Assembly (NCBI GenBank): GCA_029582155.1
Contig: CM055899.1
Coordinates: 53,408,353 to 53,472,352 of the forward strand
Source of the DNA: Panopea generosa
Lineage: Eukaryota; Mollusca; Bivalvia; Adapedonta; Hiatellidae
Length of the DNA: 64,000 nucleotides
Direction of reading: 5' to 3'
Positions 1 through 13,975 of this stretch are shown in pieces; position 1 is the first letter of the stretch; every line of letters begins with the position of its first letter. The notes under the pieces are model-generated. The model was given only the letters and a program-made list of their open reading frames with translations, did not search any database and was not told where the DNA came from. The position numbers and the translations under genes are program-made.

Positions 1-3000
1 GTCTCATCCATCCTGTCCATATCCATCTCCAATATATTAGATCCTGTCTCATCTCCATCTCCAGTACCACCAATGTCATCGTTAACATTACCCGATATTT
101 CATCAACATTATCATCATCAATATTATCACAATCATCATCAATATCAATATCATCATCAATTATCATTAAGTATCTCTCACTGGTAAAGTCGTAGGTTCG
201 ACCCAATTGTGGTCCAAATGCTTTACTTCAGATTGTTGGCTTGTTACTTGCAGAATGACAGTGGTCCTGTGCCGATTTATGTGCTTGTGGACTGCCCACA
301 TACATAAAAGTGCGATACCATATATAACCAGTAATGTGTTGGAAATGGTGTTGAACTCATCTCAATAAATGACTGTGTATTAATTTACTTTCTCTATCAC
401 ATTAAAGAAAACAAAATACTTCAAACGTTTTATATATAAATCATAACTATCATTTACAGATCAATGTACAATTGTATTGAATGATTGTGGAGGTAACTGT
501 AGAAAATACTATAGTTTTTATGAAATAAAATAAAATAAAGTTCGAGATAGTAACACAATTATACCTACAATCATTTGCTTTATCCAGGTTGTTCCATCTC
601 CATCAGATCTCCATCTCCAATCTCATCCATCCTTTCCATATCCATCTCCAATATATTAGATCCTGTCTCATCTCCTTCTCCAGTACCACCAATACCATCG
701 TTGACATTACCCGATATTTCATCAACATTATCATCATCAATATTATCACAATCATCATCAATATCAATATCATAATCATCATAAATTATCATTTAGTATC
801 TTCATTGATAAAATAGTAGTTCGAGCCAATTGTGGTCCAAAGGCTTTTCTTCAGATTGTTGGCTTCTTACTTGCAGAATGACAGTGGTCCTGTGCCGATT
901 TATGTCCTTGGGGACTGCCTCCATACATATAAAAGTTGGATACCATATATAACATGCAATGTGTTGTACATGGTGTTGAACTGAACTCAATAAATTAGTG
1001 TGTGTTAATTGACTTATTTTATCACATCAAAGTAAACAAAATACTTCAAACGTTTTATATAAATCATAACTATCATTTACAGATAAATGTACAATTGTAT
1101 TGAATGACTGTGGACGCAATTGTAGAAATACTATTATAGTTTTTTTGAAATAAAATAAAGTATGAGATAGAAACACAATTATACCTACAATCATTTGCTT
1201 TATTCAGGTTGTTCCATCTCCATCTGATCTCCAATATCATCCATTCTGTCCATATCCATCTCCAATATATTAGATCCTTTCTTATCTCCATCTCAAGTAC
1301 CACCAATGCCATCATTTTCATTACCAGATATTTCATCAACATTATCATCATCAATATTATCACATTCATCATCAATATCAATATCATTATCATCATTATA
1401 AATTATCATTAAGTATCTCTCACTGGTAAAGTTGTAGGTTCGAGCCAATTGTGTTCCATCGGTTTTACTTCAGATTGTTGGCTTGTTACTTGCAGAATGA
1501 CAGTGGTCCTGTGCCGATTGATGTGCTTGTGGACTGCCCCCATACATATAAAAGTTGGATACCATATATAACCTGTAATGTGTTGTACATGATGTTCAAC
1601 TCAACTCAATAAATTACTGTATATTAATTTACTTTCTCTATCACATCAAAGTAAACAAAATACTTCAAACATTTTATATATAAATCATAACTATCATTTA
1701 CAGATACATGTACAATTGTATTGAATGATTGTGGAGGCAATTTTAGAAAATACTATAGTTTTAATGAAACAAAATAAAGTATGAGATAGTAACACAATAA
1801 TACCTACAATCATTTGCTTTATCCAGGTAGTTCCATCTCCAATTTCTTCCATCCTGTCCATATCCATCTCTAATGTATTAGATCCTGTCTCCTCTTCATC
1901 TCCAGTACCACCAATGCCATCATTAACATTCCCCGATATTTCATCAACATTATCATCATCAATACTATCACAATTATCATCAATATCATTATCATCATAA
2001 ATTATCATTACGTATCTCTCACTGGTAAAGATGTAGGTTCGAGCCAATTGTGGTCCAAATGCTTTACTTCAGATTGTTGGCTTGTTACTTGCAGAATGAC
2101 AGTGGTCCTGTGCCCATTGATGTGCTTGTGGACTGCCCACATACATAAAAGTGGGATACCATATATAACCAGTAATGTGTTGTAAATGGTGTTGAACTCA
2201 TCTCAATAAATTACTGTGTATTAATTTAATTTCTCTATCACATTAAAGAAAACGAAATACTTCAAATGTTTTATATATGAATCATAACTATCATTTACAG
2301 ATAAATGTACAATTGTATTGAATGATTGTGGAGGCAATAGTAGAAAATACTTTAGTTTTTATGAAATAAAATAAAATAAAGTATGAGATAGTAACACAAT
2401 TATACTTACAATCATTTCCTTTATCCAGGTCGTTCCATCTCCATCTGATCTCCATCTCCAATCTCATCCATCTGTATATATCCATCTCCAATATATTAGA
2501 TCCTGTCTCATCTCAATCTCAAGTATCACCAATGCCATCGTTAACATTACCCGATATTTCATCAACATTATCATCATCAATATTATCACAATCATCATCA
2601 ATATCATTATCATCATCAATTATCATTAAGTATCTCTCACTGGTTAAGCCGTAGGTTCGAGCCAATTGTGGTCCAAAGGCTTTACTTCAGATTGTTGGCT
2701 TGTTACTTGCAGAATGACAGTGGTCCTGTGCCCATTTATGTGCTTTGGGACAGCCCCCATGCATATAAAAGTTGGATACAATATATAACCTGTAATGTGT
2801 TGTACATGATGTTCAACTCAACTCAATAAATTACTGTGTATTAATTTACTTTATCACATCAAAGTTAAACAAAATACTTCAAATGTTTTATATATAAATC
2901 ATAACTATCATTTACAGATAAATGTACAATTATATTGAATGATTGTGGACACAATTGTAGAAATACTATAGATTTTATGAAATAAAATAAAGTATGAGAT

Positions 3001-6000
3001 AGTAACACAATTATACCTACAATCATTTGCTTTATCCAGGTTGTTCCATCTCCATCTGATCTCCATCTACAATATCATCCATCCTGTCCATATCCATCTC
3101 CAATATATTAGATCCTGTCTCATCTCCATCTCCAGTACCACCACTGCCATCGTTAACATTACCCGATATTTCATCAACATTATCATCATCAATATTATCA
3201 GAATCATCATTAATATCAATATCATCATCAATAATCATTAAGTATCTCTCACTGGTAAAGTCGTAGGTTCCAGCCAATTGTGATCCAAATGCTTTACTTC
3301 AGATTATTGGCTTGTTATTTGCAGAATGACAGTGGTCCTGTGCCGATTTATGTGCTTGTGGACTGCCCATATCCATAAAAGTGGGATACCATATATAACC
3401 AGTAATGTGTTGTAAATGGTGTTGAACTCATCTCAATAAATTACTGTGTATTAATTTACTTTCTCTATCACATTAAACTAAACGAAATACTTCAAACGTT
3501 TTATATATCAATCATAACTATCATTTACAGGCAAATGTACAAATGAAATGAATGATTGTGGAGGCAATTGTGGAAAATACTTTAGTTTTTATGAAATAAA
3601 ATCAAGTATGATATAGTAACACAATTATACCTACAATTATTTGCTATATCCAGGTTGTTTCATCTCCATCTAATCTCCAAGTACAATCTCATCCATCCTG
3701 GTCATATCCATCTCCAATATATTAAATCCTGTCTCATCTGCTTCTCCAGTACCACCAATGCCATCGTTAATATTACCCGATATTTCATCAACATTATCAT
3801 CATCAATATTATCACAATCATCATCATTATCAATTATCATTAAGTATCTCTCACTGGTAAAGTCGTAGGTTAGAGCCAATTGTGGTCCAAAGGCTTTACT
3901 TCAGATTGTTGGCTTGTTACTTGCAGAATGACAGTGGTCCTGTGCCGATTTATGTGCTTGGGGACTGCCCCAATACATATAAAAGTTGGATACCATATAT
4001 TACCAGTAATGTGTTGTACATGATGTTCAACTCAACTCAATAAGGTATTCTGTGTTAATTGACTTATTTTATCACAACAAAGTAAACAAAATACTTCAAA
4101 CGTTTTATATAAATCATAACTATCATTTACAGATAAATGTACAATTGTATTGAATGACTGTGGACGCAATTGTAGAAATACTATTATAGTTTTTATGAAA
4201 TAAAAAAAAGTATGAGATAGTAACACAATTATACCTACAATCATTTGCTTTATCCAGGTTGTTCCATCTCCATCTGATCTCCATCTCCAATATCATCCAT
4301 TCTGTCCATATCCATCTCCAATATATTAGATCCTGTCTCATCTCCATCTCAAGTATCATCAATACATCATTTTCATTACCGGATATTTCATCAACATTAT
4401 CATCATCAATATTATCACAATCATCAATAATATCAATATCATTATCATCATCAGTTATCATTAAATATCTCTGACTGGTAAAGTCGTAGGTTCGAGCCAA
4501 TTGTGGTCCAAAGGCTTTACTTCAGATTGTTGGCTTGTTACTTGCAGAATGACAGTGGTCCTGTGCCGATTTATGTCCTTGGGGATTGCCTCCATACATA
4601 TAAAAGTTGGATACCATATATTACCAGTAATGTGTTGTACATGATGTTCAACTCATCTCAATAAATTATTGTGTGTTAATTGACTTATTTTATCACATCA
4701 AAGTAAACAAAATACTTCAAACGTTTTATATAAATCATAACTATTATTTACAGATAAATGTACAATTGTACTGAATGACTGTGGACGCAATTGTAGAAAT
4801 ACTATTATAGTTTTTATGAAATAAAAAAAAGTATGAGATAGTAACACAATTATACCTACAATCATTTGCTTTATCCAGGTTGTTCCATCTCCATCTGATC
4901 TCCATCTCCAGTATCATCCATTCTGTCCATATCGATCTCCAATATATTAGATCCTGTCTCATCTCCATCTGAAGTACCATCAATATATCATTTTCATTAC
5001 CGGATATTTCATCAACATTATCATCATCAATATTATCACAATCATCAATAATATCAATATCATTATCATCATCAATTATCATTAAATATCTCTGACTGGT
5101 AAAGTCGTAGGTTCGAGCCAATTGTGGCCCAAAGGCTTTACTTCAGATTGTTGGCTTGTTACTTGCAGAATGACAGCAGTCCTGTGCTGATTCATGTGCT
5201 TGGGGACTGCTCACATACATATAAAAGTTGGATACCATATATAACCAGTAATGTGTTGTACATGATGTTCAACTCAACTCAATAAATTACTGTGCATTAA
5301 TTAACTTTCTCTATCACATCAAAGTAAACAAAATACTTCAAACGTTTTATATATAAATCATAACTATCATTTACAGATAAATGTACAATTGTATTGAATG
5401 ATTGTGGAGGCAATTTTAGAAAATACTATAGTTTTTATGAAATAAAATAAAAAAAAGTATGAGATAGTAACACAATTATACCTACAATCATTTGCTTTAT
5501 CCAGGTTGTTTCATCTCCATCTGATTTCCATCTCCAATCTCATCCATCCTGTCCATATATTAGATCCTGTCTCATCTCCTTCTCTAGTACCACCAATGCC
5601 ATCGTTAACATTACCCGATATTTCATCAACATTATCATCATCAATATTATCACAATCATCATCAATATCAATATCATAATCATCATAAATTATCATTTAG
5701 TATCTCTCACTGATAAAGTCGTAGGTTCGAGCCAATTGTGGTCCAAAGGCTTTACTTCAGATTATTGGCTTGTTACTTGCAGAATGACAGCGGTCCTGTG
5801 CTGATTTATGTGCTTGGGGATTGCCCCCATACATATAAAAGTTGGATACCATATATAACCTGTAATGTGTTGTACAGGATGTGCAACTCAACTGATTAAA
5901 TTACTGTGAATTAATTTACTTTCTCTATCACATCAAAGTAAACAAAATACTTCAAACGTTTTATATATGAATCACAACTATCATTCACAGATAAATGTAC

Positions 6001-7927
6001 AATTGTATTGAATGATTGTGGAGGCAATTGTAGAAATACTATAGTTTTTATGAATTAAAATAAAGTATGAGATAGTTACACAATTATACCTACAATCATT
6101 TGCTATATCCAGGTTGTTCCATCTCCATCTGATTTCCATCTCCAATCTCATCCATCCTGTCCATATCCATCTTCAATATATTAGATCCCGTCTCATCTCC
6201 ATCTCCAGTACCACCAATGCCATCGTTAACATTACCCGATATTTCATCAACATTATCATCATCAATGTTATCACAATCATCATCAATATCAATATCATCA
6301 TAAATTATTATGAAGTATCTCTCACTGGTAAAGTCGTAGGTTCCAGCCAATTGTGGTCCAAAGGCTTTACTTCAGATTGTTCGCTTGTTACTTGCAGAAT
6401 GACAGTGGTCCTGTGCTAATTTATGTCCTTGGTGACTGCCTTCATACATATAAAGGTTGGATACCATATATAACTTGTAATGTGTTGTAAATGATGTTCA
6501 ACTCAACTCAATAAATTACTGTGTATTAATTTACTTTCTCTATCACATTAAAGTAATCAAAATACTTCAAACGTTTTAATATATATAAATCATCACTATC
6601 GTTTACAGATAAATTTACAATTGTATTCAATGATTGTGGAGTCAATTCTATATATACTATAGTTTTTAAGAAATAACATAAAGTATGAGATAGTAACACA
6701 ATTATATCTACAATCATTTGCTTTATCCAGGTTGTTCCATCTCCATCTGATATCCATCTCCAATCTCTTCCATCCTTTCCATATCCATCTCCAATATATT
6801 AGATCCTGTCTCATTTCCATCTCCAGTACCACCAATGCCATCGTTAACATTACCCGATACTTCCTCAACATTATCATCATCAATATTATTATCATCATAA
6901 ATTATCATTAAGTATCTCTCATTGGTAAAGTCGTAGGTTCGAGCCAATTGTGGTCCAAAGGCTTTACTTCAGATTGTTGGCTTGTTACTTGCAGAATGAC
7001 AGTGGTTCTGTGCCGATTGATGTGCATTTGGACTGCCTCCATACATAAAAAAAGGATACCATATATAACCAGTAATGTGTTGGAAATGGTGTTGAACTCA
7101 TCTGAATAAATTACTGTGTATTAATTTACTTTCTCTATCACATTAAAGAAAACAAAATACTTTAAACGTTTTATATATAAATCATAACTATCATTTACAG
7201 ATCAATATATAATTGTATTGAATGATTGTGGAGGTAACTGTAGAAAATACTTAAGTTTTTATGAAATGAAATAAAATAAAGTATGAGAAAGTAACACAAT
7301 TATACCTACAATCGTTTGCTTTATCCAGGTTGTTTCATCTCCATCTGATCTCCATCTCCAATCTCATCCATCCTTTCCATATCCATCTCCAATATATCAG
7401 ATCCTGTCTCATCTCCATCTCCAGTACCACCAATACCATCGTTAACATTACCCGATATTTCATCAACATTATCATCATCAATATTATCATAATCATCATC
7501 AATATCAATATCATAATCATCATAAATTATCATTTAGTATCTCTCATTAATAAAATCGTAGGTTCCAGCCAATTGTGATCCAAAGGCTTTACTTCAGATT
7601 GTTGGCTTGTTACTTGCAGAATGACAGTGGTCCTGTGCCGATTTATGTGCTTGGGGACTGCCCCCATACATATAAAAGTTGGATACCATATATAACCTGT
7701 AATGTGTTGTACATGATGTGCAACTCAACTGATTAAATTACTGTGAATTAATTTACTTTCTCTATCACATCAAAGTAAACAAAATACTTCAAACGTTTTA
7801 TATATGAATCATAACTATCATTTACAGATAAATGTACAATTGTATTGAATGATTGTGGAGGCAATTTATAGAAATACTATAGTTTTTATGAAATAAAATA
7901 AAGTATGAGATAGTTACACAATTATAC

Positions 7928-8168
7928 CTACAATCATTTGCTTTATTCAGGTTGTTCCATCTCCATCTGATCTCCATCTCCAATATCATCCATCCTGTCC
8001 ATATCCATCTCCAATATATTAGATCCTGTCTCATTTCCTTCTCCGGTACCACCAATGCCATCGTTAACATTACCCGATATTTCATCAACATTATCATCAT
8101 CAACATTACCACAATCATCATCAATATCAATATCATTATCATCATAAATTATCATTAAGTATCTCTCA
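7928..8168 (-). other. Representative exon-like acidic segment of the 620-bp unit
   Basis: On the minus strand each unit has an open stretch rich in Asp, Asn, Glu and Ile, with cores such as DNIDDDNVDEISGNVNDG and GSNILEMDMDRM. In this unit it lies between a possible acceptor (TTTACCAG, exon from 8168) and a consensus donor (GATTGTAG followed by GTATAATT, exon to 7928). The donor is conserved in nearly all units. In most copies the acidic frame ends in a stop just before the donor (...EQPG then TAA). A few copies, for example near 1694-2047, stay open through it. The plus strand is also open here, as expected for an ATC-rich repeat, so open frames are weak evidence of coding. It could be a tandemly duplicated exon, its pseudogene, or non-coding satellite. 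Confidence 0.35.
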
Positions 8169-8365
8169 CTGGTAAAGTCGTAGGTTCGAGCCAATTGTTG
8201 TCCAAAGGCTTTACTTCAGATTGTTGGCTTGTTACTTGCAGAATGACAGTGGTCCTGTGCCGAATTGTGTGCTTGTGGACTGCCCACATACATATAAAAG
8301 TTGGATACCATATATTACCAGTAATGTGTTGTACATGATGTTCAACTCAACTCAATAAATTACTG
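8155..8365 (+). repeat. Representative SINE-like half of the 620-bp unit
   Basis: After a B-box-like GGTTCGAGCC (8183-8192) come TTACTTGCAGAATGACAGTGG and, further on, GGATACCATATAT...AATGTGTTG...AACTCAACTCAATAAAT. This order of blocks resembles the core and tail of common bivalve SINEs (a GTTACTTGCGGAAGG-type core, and a tail with CCATATGACC, a TGTTG-like step and terminal AATAAA). The match is degenerate but present in every unit, so a SINE copy was probably captured before the unit was amplified. The family comparison is from memory. Confidence 0.5.
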
Positions 8366-10645
8366 TGTATTAATTTACTTTCTCTATCACATCAAAGTAA
8401 ACAAAATACTTCAAACGTTTTTTCTATATAAATCATAACTATCATTTACAGATAAATGTTCAATTGTATTGAATGATTGTGGACGCAATTGTAGAAAATA
8501 CTATAGTTTTTATGAAATAAAATAAAGTATGAGATAGTTACACAATTATACCTACAATCATTTGCTTTATCCAGGTTGTTTCATCTCCATCTGATCTCCA
8601 TCTCCAATCTCATCCATCCTTTCCATATCCATCTCCAATATATTAGATCCTGTCTCATCTCCATCTCCAGTACCACCAATACCATCGTTAACATTACCCG
8701 ATATTTCATCAACATTATCATCATCAATATTATCATAATCATCATCAATATCAATATCATAATCATCATAAATTATCATTTAGTATCTCTCATTAATAAA
8801 ATCGTAGGTTCCAGCCAATTGTGGTCCAAAGGCTTTACTTCAGATTGTTGGCTTGTTACTTGCAGAATGACAGTGGTCCTGTGTCGATTTATGTGCTTGG
8901 GGACTGCCCACATACATATAAAAGTTGGATACCATATATAACCTGTAATGTGTTGTACATGATGTGCAACTCAACTGATTAAATTACTGTGAATTAATTT
9001 ACTTTCTCTATCACATCAAAGTAAACAAAATACTTCAAACGTTTTATATATGAATCACAACTATCATTTACAGATAAATGTACAATTGTATTAAATGATT
9101 GTGGAGGCAATTTATAGAAATACTATAGTTTTTATGAAATAAAATAAAGTATGAGATAGTTACACAATTATACCTACAATCATTTGCTTTATCCAGGTTG
9201 TTCCATCTCCATCTGATCTCCATCTACAATATCATCCATCCTGTCCATATCCATCTCCAATATATTAGATCCTGTCTCATTTCCTTCTCCGGTACCACCA
9301 ATGCCATCGTTAACATTACCCGATATTTCATCAACATTATCATCATCAATATTATCACAATCATCATCAATATTATTATCACCATCAACTATCATTAAGT
9401 ATCTCTCATTGGTAAAGTTGTAGGTTCGAGCCAATTGTGGTCCAAAGGCTTTACTTCAGATTGTTCGCTTGTTACTTGCAGAATGACAGTGGTCCTGTGC
9501 CGATTTATGTGCTGGTGGACTGCCCACATACATAAAAGTTGGATACAATATATAACCATTAATGTGTTGTAAATGTTGTTGAACTCATCTCAATAAATTA
9601 CTGTGTATTAATTTACTTTCTCTATCACATTAAAGTAAACACAATACTTCAAACGTTTTATATATATTAATCATAATTATCATTTACAGATAAATGTACA
9701 ATTGTATTGAATGATTGTGGAGACAATTGTAGAAAATACTCAAGTTTTTATGAAATAAAATAAAATAAAGTATGAGATAGTAACACAATTATACCTACAA
9801 TCATTTGCTTTATCCAGGTTGTTCCATCTTCATCTGATCTCCATCTACAATATCATCCATCCTGTCCATATCCATCTCCAATATATTAGATCCTGTCTCA
9901 TCTCCATCTCCAGTACCACCAATGCCATCGTTAACATTACCCGATATTTCATCAACATTATCATCATCAACATTATTATCATCAGTATTATCACAATCAT
10001 CATTAATATCAATATCATCATAAATTATCATTAAGTATCTCTCACTAGTAAAGTCGTAGGTTCGAGCCAATTGTGGTCCAAAGGCTTTACTTCAGATTGT
10101 TGGAGAATGACAGTGGTCCTGTGCCGACTTATGTGCTTGTGGACTGCCCACATACGTAAAAGTGGGATACCATATATAACCAGTAATGTGTTGTAAATGG
10201 TGTTGAACTCATCTCAATAAATTACTGTGTACTAATTTACTTTCTCTATCATATTAAAGAAAACAAAATACTTTAAACGTTTTATAGATAAATCATAACT
10301 ATCATTTACAAATAAATGTTCAATTGTATTGAATGATTGTATAGGCAATTTTAGAAAATACTCTAGTTTTTATGAAATAAAATAAAAGAAAGTATGAGAT
10401 AGAAACACAATTATACCTACAATCATTTGCTTTATCCAGGTTGAGGGGAACATCTCCAATCTCTTCCATCCTGTCCATATCCATCTCAATATATTAGATC
10501 CTGTCTCATCTCCATCTCCAGTACCATCAATGCCATCGTTAACATTACCCGATATTTCATCAACATTATCATTATCAATATCATCACAATCATCATCAAT
10601 ATCAATATCATCATTATCATCATCGGAGTGGTGTAGGCGTTGGCT

Positions 10646-11105
10646 CACCACTCTTAAATCTCACACTGCAGTGTTCACAAGTTTAAAATCATGCTCATTT
10701 TAAAATATTGTGTGAGAATACTTGCCAGTTACTGGCAGAATTACAGTCATTGAAGGCCGATCATTCTTTTAAGCTTACCCCATCAATTAGATACTAAAAA
10801 TGTATATTTTCACTCACAACAAAATGCCAATAGGCTAACCGCAAATCCAAGTCTTTGTTAACTATCTTCATCAACATGTGGTTATTATCAATCTCAAGAA
10901 ATGATTCCACTGGTCATCATACGTCTTTATCTCATCTCTAATTTCCATCGTCATGCCTTATTGATCATTCACAATCAATCATTCATCACAAACTGCATCA
11001 ATCATCATTCATATACTCTACCTCTATTAATAAACCTTGATGCCATACATAACGTGTAACGTCTTGTAAACGATGTCAAATCTCTACATTTCCTTTTACA
11101 TTATT
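10646..11105. repeat. Diverged edge of the 620-bp array
   Basis: The last regular unit ends near 10645. The following sequence keeps fragments of the same unit: CAGTTACTGGCAGAATTACAG near 10730 and CTTGATGCCATACATAACGTG near 11037. These correspond to the SINE core and tail of the array unit but are now separated by about 300 bp of other sequence. It looks like an older, rearranged copy at the array border. Confidence 0.5.
10794..10907 (-). other. Exon-like open segment, paralogue of 11339-11460
   Basis: The minus strand reads ESFLEIDNNHMLMKIVNK then a Tyr-Trp-His-Phe-Val segment before a stop at 10796-10794. The sequence aligns with the segment at 11339-11460 (ILEFDKHMLGKLVNQ...FHFVKN): shared LExD, HML, K-V/L-VN and HFV positions. 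Both also resemble the NILEMDMDRMDEI part of the 620-bp unit. The frame upstream is closed by stops, so if this was once an exon it is now a remnant. No known domain recognised. Confidence 0.35.
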
Positions 11106-11349
11106 GGTGGTTCAGTTAGCTCAGTCGGTAGTATGTTTGACTATCAATCCAGGGGTCACGAGTGCCCGCCCAGCCACATTTTCCTGTAATGATTGATATA
11201 CGACAGTGTGTTACATTAGCATTCGTTACCAGTTACATGCGGAGATAGTGTGTATTCAAGTTCTGGTTAACCTTCCAGGATCCCAGGAAAAAGTGTTGGT
11301 AAGCCCTTGATGGCGTAAACATGACACCAAATATTCAATCAATCAATAT
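11106..11349 (+). mobile_element. tRNA-derived SINE, copy 1
   Basis: The head is tRNA-like: GTTAGCTCAGTCGGTAG (A-box region), ACTATCAATCCAGGGGTCACGAG, then a decayed B box. The body has CCAGTTACATGCGGAGA and CTTCCAGGATCCCAGGAAA. The 3' end is GATGGCGTAAACATGACACC followed by ATTCAATCAATCAATA. The same blocks occur in the same order at 62371-62649, so this is a dispersed family. The head also matches the minus-strand tRNA-like fragment at 57972-58046. Confidence 0.85.
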
Positions 11350-11530
11350 TTACATTCTTAACAAAATGAAAGAGCTCAACCCTTATCCAAGCTTGGTTTA
11401 CCAACTTCCCCAACATGTGTTTGTCAAACTCAAGGATTGGTTCTTCATCATCGCCATTAGTCACCTTCATCTCCTGTCGTATCTCCAGTAACATTGATGT
11501 CATCCTTACCATGGTCATCCTAAATATCAA
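11339..11530 (-). other. Exon-like open segment with acidic lead
   Basis: An open minus-strand stretch contains NGDDEEPILEFDKHML followed by GKLVNQAWIRVELFHFVKN. It aligns with 10794-10907 and loosely with the acidic segment of the 620-bp unit (acidic run, then xILExDxxxM). It overlaps the 3' tail of the SINE by only a few bases. Unrecognised, and too short and isolated to call a gene. Its value is as a single-copy relative of the array module. Confidence 0.35.
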
Positions 11531-11534
11531 TTAT

Positions 11535-13975
11535 CATCACTGTTATTGTCATCTTTAATCATCATCAGCATCAATCATCTTCATCATTAATTATGATCTT
11601 TAATCATCATAAGCATCAATCATCATCTCTGTAATTATCACCTTTAATCATCAGCATCAATTATCATCCCTGTAATAATCATCTTTAATCATCATAAGCA
11701 TCAATCATCATCCCTGTAATTATCATCTTTAATCATCATCACTGTAATTGTCATCTTTAATCATCATCAGCATCAATCATTATCCCTGTAATTGTCATCA
11801 TCAATCATCATCACTGTAATTGTCATCTTTAATCATCATCAGCATCAATCATCATCACTGTAATTATCATATTTAATCATAAAAAAACATCAATCATCAT
11901 CCCTGTAATTGTCATCTTTAATCATCATCAGCATCAATCATCATCACTGTAATTATCATCTTTAATCACCATAAGCATCACCACTATGATTTTCATTTTT
12001 AATCATCAAACATCAATCACCATCACTGTAATTGTCATCTTTAATCATCATAAGCATCAATCATCAGCAATGTAATTGTCGTCTTTAATCATCATCAGCA
12101 TCAATTATCATCCCTGTAATAATCATCTTTAATCATCATAAGCATCAATCATCTTCCCTGTAATTATCATCTTTAATCATCATCCCTGTAATTATCATCT
12201 TTAATCATCATCAGCATCAATCATTATCCCTGTAATTGTCATCATCAATCATCATCACTGTAATTGTCATCTTTAATCATCATCAGCATCAATCATCATC
12301 ACTGTAATTATCATATTTAATCATAAAAAAACATCAATCATCATCCCTGTAATTGTCATCTTTAATCATCATCAGCATCAATCATCATCACTGTAATTAT
12401 CATCTTTAATCACCATAAGCATCACCACTATGATTTTCATTTTTAATCATCAAACATCAATCACCATCACTGTAATTGTCATCTTTAATCATCATAAGCA
12501 TCAATCATCTTCCCTGTAATTATCATCTTTAATCATCATCCCTGTAATTATCATCTTTAATCATCATCAGCATCAATCATCATCACTGTAATTATCATAT
12601 TTAATCATCAAAAGCATCAATCATCATCACTGTAATAATCATATTTAATCATCATAAGCATTATCACTATTATTATCATCTTTAATCATCAAACATCAAT
12701 CATCATCACTGTAATTGTCATCTTTAATCATCATCAGCATCAATCATCAGCAATGTAATTGTCGTCTTTAATCATCATCAGCATCAATTATCATCCCTGT
12801 AATAATCATCTTTAATCATCATAAGCATCAATCATCTTCCCTGTAATTATCATCTTTAATCATCATCCCTGTAATTATCATCTTTAATCATCATCAGCAT
12901 CAATCATCATCACTGTAATTATCATATTTAATCATCAAAAGCATCAATCATCATCACTGTAATAATCATATTTAATCATCATAAGCATTATCACTATTAT
13001 TATCATCTTTAATCATCAAACATCAATCATCATCACTGTAATTGTCATCTTTAATCATCATCAGCATCAATCATCACCACTGTAACTGTCATCTTTAATC
13101 ATCATAAGCATCACTCATCATCACTGTTATTGTCATCTTTTATCATCATCATAATCAATCATCATCTTTGTAACTGTAATCTTTAATCATCATCAGCATC
13201 AATCATCATCAATATAATTGTCATCTTAAATTGTCATAAGCATCAATTATCATCACTGTAATTATCATCTTTAATCATCATCAGCATCAATCATCATCAC
13301 TGTTATTGTCATATTTTATCATCATCATAATCAATCATCATCACTGTAATCATCATCAATCACCATCACTGTAATTGTCATCTTTTATCATCATCATAAT
13401 CAATCATCATCACTGTAATCATCATCTTTAATCATCATACGCATCAATCATCATCACTCTTATTGTCATCTTTAATCATTATCAAAATCAATCATCATCA
13501 CTGTAATTGTCATCTTTTATCATCATCATAATCAATCATCATCACTGTAATCATCATCTTTAATCATCATAAGCATCAATCATCATCAGTTATTGTTATC
13601 TTTAATCATTATCAGAATCAATCATCATCATTGTAATTATCATCTTTAATCATCATAAGCATCATCACTGTAATTATTATCTTTAATCATCATCAGCATC
13701 AATCATCATCACTGTTATTGTCATCTTTTATCATCATCACTGTAATCATCATCTTTAATCATCATCAATCATCATCACTGTAATTGTCATCTTTTATCGT
13801 CATCATAATCAATCATCATCACTGTAATCATCATCTTTAATCATCATAAGCATCAATCATCATCACTGTTACTGTCATCTTTAATCATCATCAGAATCAA
13901 TCATCATCACTGTAATCATCATCTTTAATCATCATAAGCATCAATCATCATTGTAATTGTCAAGCATCATCACTT
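11535..13975. repeat. ~44-bp ATCATC-type minisatellite
   Basis: Repeats of the type ATCATCACTGTAATTGTC + ATCTTTAATCATCATCAGC + ATCAATC fill about 2.4 kb, with units of 30-48 bp. Larger blocks are themselves duplicated: the run around 12010-12200 (with TCAGCAATGTAATTGTCGTC) recurs around 12700-12890. The common unit length is not a multiple of three and no long frame is open on either strand, so it is probably non-coding. Confidence 0.95.

Larger units (their letters stand above)
1..10645. repeat. ~620-bp tandem satellite array, about 17 units
   Basis: The segment beginning GTTCCATCTCCATCTGATC recurs near 589, 1209, 1829, 2432, 3041, 3655, 4259, 4880, 5508, 6117, 6737, 7330, 7955, 8576, 9198, 9819 and 10440, a mean spacing of about 615 bp. 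The array runs off the left edge of the window. Each unit joins an ATC-rich low-complexity stretch (about 200 bp) to a SINE-like stretch and an AT-rich spacer. Local dimers are visible: the units at 7330 and 8576 are nearly identical to each other, as are those at 7952 and 9198, both pairs 1246 bp apart. Length differences between copies of the ATC-rich part are mostly multiples of three. Confidence 0.95.

Noticed and set aside
1..10645. Acidic Asp-rich peptide as a shell-matrix protein
   Set aside because: An ATC-type repeat automatically encodes Asp/Ile/Asn. The frame stops before the conserved donor in most units and no signal peptide is visible. Kept only as an exon-like segment.
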